A stretch of DNA of 64,000 nucleotides, from NCBI GenBank assembly GCA_030157655.1, contig JAOAUK010000026.1:1-64000 (forward strand), in the 5' to 3' direction. A program made the position numbers and the translations under genes. Source of the DNA: Polynucleobacter sp. (GTDB lineage: Bacteria > Pseudomonadota > Gammaproteobacteria > Burkholderiales > Burkholderiaceae). The notes under the pieces were generated by a model. The model saw only the letters and a list, made by a program, of their open reading frames with translations, was not told the origin of the DNA and did not search any database. Shown here piece by piece: positions 55,586 through 64,000 of the stretch; the first letter of the stretch is position 1, and the number at the start of each line of letters is the position of its first letter.

Positions 55586-56098
55586 ATGTTACTTATGACA
55601 TCACAAGATTTAAATAATTTGCCGCCGCCCGCTTTTGAGGGAAAAATTTGTTCTGCAGAGAATCTGCAAAGCAAGCTTAGTCAGTTGCCAAAACCAATTG
55701 TGTTTACAAATGGCGTTTTTGATATTTTGCATAGAGGGCATGTGAGCTATCTTGCTCAAGCTAGGAGTTTGGGCGCAAGTATGGTGGTTGGTGTTAATGC
55801 AGATAGCTCAGTCAAGTTACTGGGTAAGGGGGATGATCGACCCTTAAATCAGCAGGATGATCGTATGGCATTGTTGGCTGCTCTTGATGCTGTTGATTTA
55901 GTTGTTTTATTCAGCGAGAAAACGCCAGTAGAGTTAATTGCTAAAGTGAAGCCAGATATTTACGTCAAGGGCGGTGATTACCAGATTGATGAGCTAGCCG
56001 AGACTGCACTGGTTAAAACTTGGGGTGGCAAAGCATATGCCATACCATTTATTCATGATCGATCAACAACAGCTCTACTGAACAAGATTAGGTCGTGA
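55586..56098 (+). CDS. rfaE2: D-glycero-beta-D-manno-heptose 1-phosphate adenylyltransferase (RfaE2/HldE C-domain)
   Basis: VFTNGVFDILHRGHVSYLAQARSLG; YVKGGDYQIDELAE. Confidence 0.93.
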   Translation: MLLMTSQDLNNLPPPAFEGKICSAENLQSKLSQLPKPIVFTNGVFDILHRGHVSYLAQARSLGASMVVGVNADSSVKLLGKGDDRPLNQQDDRMALLAALDAVDLVVLFSEKTPVELIAKVKPDIYVKGGDYQIDELAETALVKTWGGKAYAIPFIHDRSTTALLNKIRS

Positions 56099-56281
56099 GC
56101 TTGCTGGCCCTAGTAGCTTAATTTGAGCTGCTTCATTGGGTGTCACGTATTCTTGATATGACGTTTCGGTCCATGAGGCAATTAATTGTTGTGTCGTTAA
56201 TGGCGCAACAATGATGATTAATCCTAAGATGCAGCTAATGCTGGTGGTGATAATCAAGGTCACCTTAAGTTTCTTATTCAT
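56075..56281 (-). CDS. Small single-pass membrane protein of unknown function
   Basis: TM segment VTLIITTSISCILGLIIIVAPL; start overlaps coaX stop by 8 bp (ATGAATAA). Confidence 0.6.
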   Translation of the reverse strand: MNKKLKVTLIITTSISCILGLIIIVAPLTTQQLIASWTETSYQEYVTPNEAAQIKLLGPASSRPNLVQ

Positions 56282-57056
56282 TTGAGTAGTTCATTAGATG
56301 CCAAGCTAGAAGGCCTTTAAGTACTAACTGGGGTTCTGTTGTAACAGGGCCCTGGCTTTCTAAGTATTGGCTAATCAGATTCGAGTTGCCACCGCTAAGT
56401 ACAGTCAGATCAATCTGAAGGTTGTTGTCTTTAGCGTATTGCCTGGCTATTGAGATGGCGCCAGTTTGGCAGGCGAAAATGCCTTGCTCAATACCTTCTT
56501 CAGTTGTGACTGCGGGTTTAATCGAAGACAGGGAATCAATTTTTTCTAAAATATTTGGTAGGTTCGCTGTGTTTTTAGAAAGTGTTTCTGCCATGAGCGT
56601 GATGCCAGGAAAAATCCATCCGCCTAGATGTTTTTGATTGGCTATTAGATCAATGGTTGTGGCTGTCCCTGTGCCAATCACTAATACATTTTTACCAGCG
56701 AATAAATGTTGGGCGCCTAATAACATCGATCTTCTGTCTGCACCCAATTGTTGCGGTTCGCTATAGCTTGTGGGCAGCTGATCAAGTGCAGATGCGCCAT
56801 TAATTTGATGCCAATCTGCTGATGGCATCAAATCTTGGCAAAGTTTCTTTAGCTCTATAGTCTTTTCTTTGCTAATAACACTAGAGCAAATGATGTTTAT
56901 GATCTCGATAGGCTTGGGCACCTTCAAGAGGTCTTGGATAGTGACATTGCCAAAAACACCAGAAGTATTGAAGCCTGTCCGAATCTCATCAGAGGCTCCA
57001 GATGCGGTGGCCCATTTGATACGAGTATTTCCGGCATCAATTAATAAAACACTCAT
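56274..57056 (-). CDS. coaX: Type III pantothenate kinase
   Basis: MSVLLIDAGNTRIKWA, GTATTIDLI, GGWIFPGITLMAETL. Confidence 0.95.
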   Translation of the reverse strand: MSVLLIDAGNTRIKWATASGASDEIRTGFNTSGVFGNVTIQDLLKVPKPIEIINIICSSVISKEKTIELKKLCQDLMPSADWHQINGASALDQLPTSYSEPQQLGADRRSMLLGAQHLFAGKNVLVIGTGTATTIDLIANQKHLGGWIFPGITLMAETLSKNTANLPNILEKIDSLSSIKPAVTTEEGIEQGIFACQTGAISIARQYAKDNNLQIDLTVLSGGNSNLISQYLESQGPVTTEPQLVLKGLLAWHLMNYSNE

Positions 57057-57835
57057 GAGGCTTTCCTTAAAGACACATCACCACTGATTACTCGCTGAAT
57101 GCCATTAGGCGTTTCAATGAGTAAGTATCCTTCGTCATCAACACCACGCTCAATACCTTCCATAGAAATTTTATCTATTTGAGAAATTTGGCATGTCTGA
57201 TTTTGGTAGATATCCCATTTGTTCCATTCTTGTTGAAATGCTTTGAATGAATTCTTTTCAAAAGCTTCGAGGACGTCACCAAGTTCTTTGATGATTGCTA
57301 GCCACAATACGTCGGCATCAATCTTGGGTTCATTAGTAATTTGACTAATGCTAGCTATCGATCGGCCGATATTTTGTTCTATGGTTAGATCGGTTCTTAA
57401 ATTAATGCCAATGCCAATCACAAGCCAAGTGGGTTGAGTGGCATTAACTTGACCACCTTCAATCAACAAGCCTGCTAATTTGGCATCTCCTAAAAAAATA
57501 TCATTAGGCCATTTAAGGCCTAATCCTAGCTCCTTAAGAGCATCTTTAGAAAGACCTGTCGCTTGGCTAATCCCTTGAATCACTGCTAAGCCACAAGCCA
57601 GGCTTAAACCTGATAGCTTGGCAATGGGCTTTTTAAATGGATATGCGATCGAAAATGTTAGGGCTTGGTCGGAATGGCTTACCCATGTCCTACCCATCCT
57701 GCCTCGACCGGCAGATTGCTTGGCAGCCACTCTAGCAATGGGCTCCCAGAGCTCGCCATCTCTCCAACGAGACATCAGGTCTTCGTTGGTTGAGGGGCTT
57801 TCTTCGACTCGCTCTAAGATCCAATTAATAGTCAT
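57053..57835 (-). CDS. birA: Biotin-[acetyl-CoA-carboxylase] ligase
   Basis: ESPSTNEDLM, QSAGRGRMGRTWVS, LGLKWPNDIFLGDAKLAG. Confidence 0.94.
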   Translation of the reverse strand: MTINWILERVEESPSTNEDLMSRWRDGELWEPIARVAAKQSAGRGRMGRTWVSHSDQALTFSIAYPFKKPIAKLSGLSLACGLAVIQGISQATGLSKDALKELGLGLKWPNDIFLGDAKLAGLLIEGGQVNATQPTWLVIGIGINLRTDLTIEQNIGRSIASISQITNEPKIDADVLWLAIIKELGDVLEAFEKNSFKAFQQEWNKWDIYQNQTCQISQIDKISMEGIERGVDDEGYLLIETPNGIQRVISGDVSLRKAS

Positions 57836-57855
57836 ATCTATATTGTAGGTACTAT

Positions 57856-58950
57856 GTGCATATGTCAGACAATTTTCAGAGACCGCAACGCCTAAATTGG
57901 CCAGATTTGCCTATGCCCACCGCTAGGATGATTGGCTTAGGGTATGTTTTGTTGATTATCTACGCCAGCATCTATCCATATAACTTCAATGTGAGTGTTG
58001 GAGCCAGTATCTTGGATTGGGTCACAGCACCTATTCCTAAATACATCACCTCTTTTGATGTATTCACAAATATTCTTGGCTATATCCCTTTGGGATTTTT
58101 TACAGTATTTGCTGTTTATCCAAGGTTAAAGTTATATCGAGCTCTGATTGTGGCAATGCTGTTGGGCGCGCTCTTGTCGGGAATTTTAGAGTCATTGCAA
58201 ACCTGGTTGGGTACGCGAATACCTAGTAATGTGGATTGGTTTGCAAATGTTGGTGGCGCCACATTGGGCGCTTTATTGGCTATGCCGCTAGATCCAAAAT
58301 GGTTATCGGGTAGTGGCTTTCAGCGGCGCAGGATTGAGTGGTTTGGCTTTAGAACTAGCGGAATCTTATTGGTTTTGGCGTTTCCCTGGTCTCAAATCTA
58401 TCCACAGCAAGCTTGGCTGGCCATGGGCGATTGGGGTTTTGTATGGTTAATTCCTACTATTCAAAATACGTCATTTAATTTTGCCGCTATCGAAATGATC
58501 ACCACGATGTTGGCATGGTTAGGGGCCGGTTTATGTATTAGCCTATCAATGAAGCCTGCCGCACCAAAGCTCAAAATATTATTAGCTTTGTTATTGATGA
58601 CGATCATTTTTAAAGCCCTATTTTCTGGAATGCAGTTTGGTATTGATAAGAGTTTTTCTTGGCTGACACCGCCAGCTTTTTGGGGAATGATTTTTTCCAG
58701 TATCTTGCTAGCTGGATTAATTCAGCTTAAAAGGTCGTGGCAATATGGGTTGGCAATTTTGTCTTTGGGATCAATGATCTTTCTGGTCAATATATTCCCT
58801 AAAAACCCTTACTATTTAGTCACAATCCAAGAGTGGCGTCAGGGGCGCTTGATTCATTTCAATCATTTAATGGCTTGGTTGGCGTGGATTTGGCCGATTG
58901 GCGCGGCTTTATCCCTAGTTAAAGGCCTAAAGGCTAGGTCATCTATATAA
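57856..58950 (+). CDS. VanZ-family membrane protein
   Basis: Multiple TM helices; SFDVFTNILGYIPLGFF, SNVDWFANVGGATLGALLA. Confidence 0.85.
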   Translation: MHMSDNFQRPQRLNWPDLPMPTARMIGLGYVLLIIYASIYPYNFNVSVGASILDWVTAPIPKYITSFDVFTNILGYIPLGFFTVFAVYPRLKLYRALIVAMLLGALLSGILESLQTWLGTRIPSNVDWFANVGGATLGALLAMPLDPKWLSGSGFQRRRIEWFGFRTSGILLVLAFPWSQIYPQQAWLAMGDWGFVWLIPTIQNTSFNFAAIEMITTMLAWLGAGLCISLSMKPAAPKLKILLALLLMTIIFKALFSGMQFGIDKSFSWLTPPAFWGMIFSSILLAGLIQLKRSWQYGLAILSLGSMIFLVNIFPKNPYYLVTIQEWRQGRLIHFNHLMAWLAWIWPIGAALSLVKGLKARSSI

Positions 58951-58958
58951 TTTTCATT

Positions 58959-59270
58959 ATGAGCTACTACAAATACCATTTATTTTTCTGTTTAAACAAA
59001 CGCGAGAACGGCGACGACTGCTGTGCTGCCCACAATGCTGTTGGTTTATTTGATTACGCCAAGCAGCGTTGCAAGGAGCTATCCTTAAACGGTGCAGGTA
59101 AGGTCAGAGTCAATAAAGCTGGCTGCTTAGATAGATGTGCACATGGTCCTGTGATGGTTGTATATCCAGAGGGTGTTTGGTACACGGCGGTTGATCAAAC
59201 AGATATTGATGAAATTATTGATAGTCATTTCATTCATGGAAAAGTAGTTGACCGTTTAAAAATTGATTAA
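58959..59270 (+). CDS. Thioredoxin-like [2Fe-2S] ferredoxin
   Basis: FFCLNKRENGDDCC...VNKAGCLDRCAHGPVMVVYPEGVWY. Confidence 0.93.
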   Translation: MSYYKYHLFFCLNKRENGDDCCAAHNAVGLFDYAKQRCKELSLNGAGKVRVNKAGCLDRCAHGPVMVVYPEGVWYTAVDQTDIDEIIDSHFIHGKVVDRLKID

Positions 59271-59289
59271 TCAGTTGATAAGGTACTGA

Positions 59290-60012
59290 GTGAGTCGCAC
59301 AATCAAAATTAATTTTCAGGGACCTGTTGGTCTTATTGAGGCATCACTAGATTTGCCTGATGAGGTAAGACATGCCCCAAGCAGTTATAAGCCAAGGGGC
59401 ATTGCTTTAGTTGCCCATCCCCATCCGTTATTGGGCGGCACGATGGATAACAAAGTTGCTCAAACATTGGCGCGCACATTTGCACAGCTTGGATATGTGA
59501 CATTAAGGCCCAACTTTAGAGGTGTGGGAGCTACAGAGGGTGTGCATGATGATGGCAAAGGAGAAGCTCAAGATCTGCTTGCTGTTATAGCGTGGATGAA
59601 AGATCCCTTTAGCTGGCAGGGTATTAAAGAGTTAGAAGGGCATGCATGGCCACAGCTAGTAGAAGAGCTACCACTGGCTATGGCAGGCTTTTCATTTGGT
59701 AGTTATGTCAGCAGCTATGTGGTCAAAGAGTTAACAGAAAAGAATGAGGCGCCAGAACGGCTAATCATGGTTGGTTCAGCAACTAGCAAGTGGGATGTTG
59801 CTCCTGTGCCTAAAGACACGATTGTGATTCATGGTGAGGTTGATGACGTGATTCCATTAACAAGTGTTCTTGATTGGGCTAGGCCTCAGGAACTCACTGT
59901 GCAAGTCATCCCAGGAGCAGATCACTTTTTTCATCGTAAATTGCATTGCATCAGGGATTTAATTGTGCGTGCATGGCATGGTCAGCCAGACCCAGCAACT
60001 GGAACTAAATGA
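59290..60012 (+). CDS. Alpha/beta hydrolase
   Basis: ALVAHPHPLLGGTMDNKV, RPNFRGVGATEG, GFSFGSYV. Confidence 0.9.
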   Translation: MSRTIKINFQGPVGLIEASLDLPDEVRHAPSSYKPRGIALVAHPHPLLGGTMDNKVAQTLARTFAQLGYVTLRPNFRGVGATEGVHDDGKGEAQDLLAVIAWMKDPFSWQGIKELEGHAWPQLVEELPLAMAGFSFGSYVSSYVVKELTEKNEAPERLIMVGSATSKWDVAPVPKDTIVIHGEVDDVIPLTSVLDWARPQELTVQVIPGADHFFHRKLHCIRDLIVRAWHGQPDPATGTK

Positions 60013-60284
60013 TGGATATTCCAGTCGAAGAGTCTTTAATTAAATATCCTTGCCATTTTCCAATTAAGGTCATGGGTAAAGCTGTTGAGGGATATCAAGA
60101 GGCTATTGAAAAAGTAGTCTTGAACTTTGACCCTGATTTTGATGTTAAGACCATTGAGCGTAGACCATCAAAAAATGGCAACTATCTAGGTTTAACAGTG
60201 ACAGTTAGAGTAACTAGTAGAGAGCAGCTCGATGAGCTCTATCGAACCCTATCGACACATCCAATGGTTAGTGTTGTCTTGTAA
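60009..60284 (+). CDS. ybeD: DUF493 family protein (YbeD)
   Basis: ESLIKYPCHFPIKVMGKA...SKNGNYLGLTVTVRVTSREQLDELYRTL; upstream of lipB. Confidence 0.92.
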   Translation: MMDIPVEESLIKYPCHFPIKVMGKAVEGYQEAIEKVVLNFDPDFDVKTIERRPSKNGNYLGLTVTVRVTSREQLDELYRTLSTHPMVSVVL

Positions 60285-60287
60285 ACA

Positions 60288-60935
60288 ATGGAGATCATGA
60301 TTCGCCATTTGGGGATGCAGGACTATTTGCCAACTTATGAGGCGATGAAATCCTTCACGGCTAATCGAACAGAAGAAACCCCCGATGAGATTTGGGTGTT
60401 GCAACATCCGCCGACATACACATTAGGGCAAGCGGGAGACCCTGCACATTTATTGAAACCTAGTACTGATATACCATTGGTGCCAATTGATCGTGGTGGG
60501 CAAATTACTTATCACGGGCCTGGGCAGATTGTTGTTTATTTACTGCTAGATTTACGTCGTCGCCGTTTGTTTGTGAGAGACCTGGTTAATCGTATTGAGC
60601 AAGCCATCATTGATACTTTGGCTGATTCTGGAGTTATAGGCGTTAGAAAGGCTGGGGCGCCGGGAATTTACTTAGACGGCGGTGGTGATATTCCCGAAGC
60701 CTTAATTGGCGCAAAAATTGCTGCGTTGGGTTTAAAGGTAACTAAGCAGTGTTGTTATCATGGGTTGGCTTTGAATGTGGCCATGGATTTAAAGCCGTTT
60801 GAAGCAATCAACCCTTGTGGTTATGCGGGTTTAAGGACAATTGATCTTCAAACTCTTGGTGTGAGCGACAATATCGATATTGTGGCTAAAAACATATTGA
60901 GCCATTTATCACAACAATTAGAGGTGCGGTCATGA
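60288..60935 (+). CDS. lipB: Lipoyl(octanoyl) transferase
   Basis: [26 protein letters not shown]. Confidence 0.96.
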   Translation: MEIMIRHLGMQDYLPTYEAMKSFTANRTEETPDEIWVLQHPPTYTLGQAGDPAHLLKPSTDIPLVPIDRGGQITYHGPGQIVVYLLLDLRRRRLFVRDLVNRIEQAIIDTLADSGVIGVRKAGAPGIYLDGGGDIPEALIGAKIAALGLKVTKQCCYHGLALNVAMDLKPFEAINPCGYAGLRTIDLQTLGVSDNIDIVAKNILSHLSQQLEVRS

Positions 60936-61885
60936 CTAAGGCCTACGATCCAAATCAAAAGCAAAAATCTGCAGATAAAACATCGCGCATACCTATCAAG
61001 ATTGTGCCTATCGAAGAGGTGCTTAAAAAGCCAGATTGGATTAGGGTAAAGGCCGCTTCAGGTAATTCCCGTTTTCATGAGATTAAAAAAATATTGCGCG
61101 AGAATCAGCTAGTTACTGTTTGTGAAGAGGCTAGTTGCCCCAACATTGGCGAGTGTTTTGGTAAAGGCACGGCAACATTCATGATCATGGGTGATAAATG
61201 TACGCGTCGTTGCCCATTTTGCGATGTAGGCCATGGTCGCCCTGATCCTTTAGACGTGGATGAGCCGCTTAACTTGGCTAAAACAATTGCGGCATTAAAG
61301 TTGTCGTACGTGGTGATTACTAGTGTTGATCGGGATGATTTGCGCGATGGTGGCGCACAGCACTTTGTTGATTGCATCACCAAGACTAATGAGCTATCAC
61401 CAGAGACCAGAATTGAGGTCTTGGTGCCTGACTTCCGTGGACGTTTAGATAAAGCTTTAGATATTTTTGCTAATGGTTTGCCACATGTTATGAATCACAA
61501 TTTGGAGACTGTGCCTCGCTTGTATAAAGAGGCTCGTCCAGGTTCAGATTACATGCATTCATTAAAGTTACTTAAAGACTTTAAAGAGCGTTACCCTGAT
61601 GTGCCTACTAAGAGTGGCTTGATGGTTGGCCTAGGTGAAACTGATGAGGAAATCCTAGAGGTCATGAAGGACATGCGTGCGCACAATATTGACATGCTAA
61701 CAATAGGCCAATATCTCGCGCCATCAGGCCATCATTTGCCTGTTCGTCGTTATGTGCACCCTGATACGTTTGTCATGTTTGAAAAAGAAGCTTATGCCAT
61801 GGGCTTTACGCATGCTGCAGTAGGTGCGATGGTTCGCTCTAGTTATCACGCAGACCAACAAGCTCACAAAGCAGGCGTTGTTTAA
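60932..61885 (+). CDS. lipA: Lipoyl synthase
   Basis: [41 protein letters not shown]. Confidence 0.97.
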   Translation: MTKAYDPNQKQKSADKTSRIPIKIVPIEEVLKKPDWIRVKAASGNSRFHEIKKILRENQLVTVCEEASCPNIGECFGKGTATFMIMGDKCTRRCPFCDVGHGRPDPLDVDEPLNLAKTIAALKLSYVVITSVDRDDLRDGGAQHFVDCITKTNELSPETRIEVLVPDFRGRLDKALDIFANGLPHVMNHNLETVPRLYKEARPGSDYMHSLKLLKDFKERYPDVPTKSGLMVGLGETDEEILEVMKDMRAHNIDMLTIGQYLAPSGHHLPVRRYVHPDTFVMFEKEAYAMGFTHAAVGAMVRSSYHADQQAHKAGVV

Positions 61886-61919
61886 TTACATAACAACGCA
61901 CTTAAAATTTGAGAGATCT

Positions 61920-62420
61920 TTAGCTGTTTTCAGATAAAGATTTCTCAATGACTTGATAAAACTCTGACCAGTCTGGTTCTCCAACATAGCGTTTGATAAT
62001 TTTCCCCTGCTTATTGATCACAAGAGTAGTCGGCGTTAGTTGTATCTTGCCAAAAGACTTTGCGGCACTTCCATCAGAATCCATAGCGACTATAAATGGC
62101 AGTTTTCTGGTTTCAGCAAAATTAACAACATACATTGGTGGGTCGTAAGACATGGCAAGAGCCATGAACTCTAGACCATTGCCTTTATATTTTTCGTAAG
62201 TCTCTACAAGCTTAGGCATTTCTTTAACGCAGGTTGTGCAACTGGTAGCCCAAAAATTAATGATGGTAACTTTGCCCTTAAAGTTATCTTGCGTGATGCT
62301 TTTGCCTGAAATTTCAGATACCTTAAATGTTGGCATTACTTGTTGTGTGTTTGATGAGCAGCTAATCAAGGTGCCATATAAAGACATCAATACAACTAAG
62401 AAAAACTGACGAATATTCAT
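61920..62420 (-). CDS. TlpA-like thioredoxin-fold lipoprotein
   Basis: MNIRQFFLVVLMSLYGTLISCSS lipobox; VTIINFWATSCTTCVKEMPKL; start could be 62450. Confidence 0.88.
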   Translation of the reverse strand: MNIRQFFLVVLMSLYGTLISCSSNTQQVMPTFKVSEISGKSITQDNFKGKVTIINFWATSCTTCVKEMPKLVETYEKYKGNGLEFMALAMSYDPPMYVVNFAETRKLPFIVAMDSDGSAAKSFGKIQLTPTTLVINKQGKIIKRYVGEPDWSEFYQVIEKSLSENS

Positions 62421-62461
62421 AAATACGCTCAAATTCATGGGAGTGGGCATAATCCTATTTT

Positions 62462-63061
62462 ATGCAAATTACACATTCCATGTTGCTCAAATTATTTACT
62501 TCCATACTAATTGGCTTATCACTAACAGCTTGTACGCCATCCTTAGATTGGAGAACCGTTCGTTCTGATGATTTGATGTATGAGGCCTTATATCCAGGTA
62601 AGCCTAGTAGAGCAGAAAAAACAATTATTTTTAACAATCAAAAATTTACCATGACCATGGAAGCATCTCGGGTGAGTGACACCTTATTTGCTGTGGGCGT
62701 GATTAATATTCCTGCTACTGCAAAAACAATAGATCTTAAGTCGCTCAAGGATTTTTTACAAAATGGCATGTTGAGTAATCTTAAGACTGATCAAGCGGTT
62801 AACCCAACAATGATTAGTGTTAAAACGGCAGGGCAACCCAGCTATGACTTACCTGCTCAAGAGTGGCTATTGCAAGGTCTTGGTCCAGATGGCCAACAGC
62901 GATTATTAAGGTTTAGAGTGGTGCAGCGTAATTTGCCTGATGGTCAGATACAAATCTATCAGCAAAGTATTTTGCAGGTGATTAAAAATAATGCGCCAAT
63001 AGAAAAAATACTCCGCTCAGATGAGCATGAAATGTTTTTTACAGGATTTAAGCCGTATTAA
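62462..63061 (+). CDS. Putative lipoprotein of unknown function
   Basis: Signal and lipobox LTACTPSLDWRTVRSDDLMYEALYPGKPSRAEKT. Confidence 0.75.
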   Translation: MQITHSMLLKLFTSILIGLSLTACTPSLDWRTVRSDDLMYEALYPGKPSRAEKTIIFNNQKFTMTMEASRVSDTLFAVGVINIPATAKTIDLKSLKDFLQNGMLSNLKTDQAVNPTMISVKTAGQPSYDLPAQEWLLQGLGPDGQQRLLRFRVVQRNLPDGQIQIYQQSILQVIKNNAPIEKILRSDEHEMFFTGFKPY

Positions 63062-63094
63062 TGACACCTGATAACAAAATAGATAAAAGTAAAT

Positions 63095-64000
63095 ATGACT
63101 AATCTACCCAATTTACCAATGCGAGGCATGTGGGCTTTTAGAGTCTTCGCTTGCTTTGCTTTTGGGTATTTTTTATCGTATGCATTTAGATCTGTTAATG
63201 CAGTCATTGCCCCTGAGTTGATGCAAGACCTAAACATTAGCAATTCGCAGTTAGGTCTTTTATCTGCCGCATATTTCATTGGGTTCTCTGCGATGCAAAT
63301 ACCGCTTGGTATGGCACTTGATAAGTTTGGAGCGAGGCGCACAGAGAGCGTCTTATTACTTATCGCATTAGTTGGAGCTATTACTTTTGCTTATGCAGAA
63401 ACTTTACTGGGTTTAACAATCGGCAGATTGTTGATTGGCGTAGGAGTCTCAGCTTGTTTGATGGCATCTTTTACAGCTTATCGCAGATGGTTTGCAGTCG
63501 AGCAACAAGGTCAACTGGCGTCAGCCATGCTCGTATTCGGAACGATGGGGGCACTCGTCACAACTGTGCCTGTGCAGTTAGCCCTGCCACACATTGGTTG
63601 GCGTGGCGTATTTTGGGCAACAGCTGTTTTGGTGGCATTGAGCTTCATTGCAATTAGATTTGGTTTGCCAACATTTGATGATCATCCAAGATCAAATAAT
63701 CAAAGTTCAAACTCAGATGACAAATCATTTAGCCTTAAAGACATCTTGAAGCATTCATTCTTTATCAGAATGTTGCCAATTGGTATTGTTAACCATGGCG
63801 GTTTTTTGTCATTGCAGACTTTATGGATTGGCCCATGGATGATTCAGGTTTTGGGATATGACCCAGAGCAGAGTGCGCAGATATTATTTTTATTTAATGG
63901 CGTGATGTTGCTTGGATATGCATTTAATGCATGGTTCATACCAAGAGCTAATAGCAGAGGCTATCAAACTCTTAATTACATCAAATGGTTGTTAGCGGTT
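63095..64000 (+). CDS. MFS transporter (runs off window)
   Basis: ATG 63095 reads MTNLPNLPMRGMWAFRVFACFAFGYFLSYAFRSVNAVIAPELMQDLNISNSQLGLLSAAYFIGFSAMQIPLGMALDKFGARR. Confidence 0.9.
   Translation, partial: MTNLPNLPMRGMWAFRVFACFAFGYFLSYAFRSVNAVIAPELMQDLNISNSQLGLLSAAYFIGFSAMQIPLGMALDKFGARRTESVLLLIALVGAITFAYAETLLGLTIGRLLIGVGVSACLMASFTAYRRWFAVEQQGQLASAMLVFGTMGALVTTVPVQLALPHIGWRGVFWATAVLVALSFIAIRFGLPTFDDHPRSNNQSSNSDDKSFSLKDILKHSFFIRMLPIGIVNHGGFLSLQTLWIGPWMIQVLGYDPEQSAQILFLFNGVMLLGYAFNAWFIPRANSRGYQTLNYIKWLLAV

Overview
The window is a gene-dense chromosomal segment of a Burkholderiaceae-type betaproteobacterium. Gene content, gene order and the moderate GC suggest a Polynucleobacter-like organism (inference). 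I found no rRNA, tRNA, CRISPR array, transposase or prophage. Most genes are housekeeping: mreB (partial), gatCAB, xerC, dksA, argB, slmA, metX/metW, pyrE, dapF, metK, ahcY, metF, slt, cca, folB/ttcA, glmU/glmS, split metH, argS, dsbA, coaX, birA, lipB/lipA. The most interesting region is about 46.8-56.1 kb. There a MerR regulator with a B12-binding domain (LitR/CarH type) and a Fe-S photolyase are transcribed divergently from an operon of glutathione peroxidase, folE2, FAD amine oxidase, DUF1365, CFA-type methyltransferase, SDR and NTF2-like protein. The shared promoter carries two copies of TGTCTAGGAC 62 bp apart. Inside that operon is a long hairpin whose loop resembles the anti-Shine-Dalgarno sequence. 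Other notable items are a SAH riboswitch with a readable anti-terminator/terminator before ahcY, a weaker candidate pseudoknot leader before metK, a zinc-finger-less DksA in a zinc-themed neighbourhood, a metH split at a TGATG junction, and several convergent or divergent gene overlaps.
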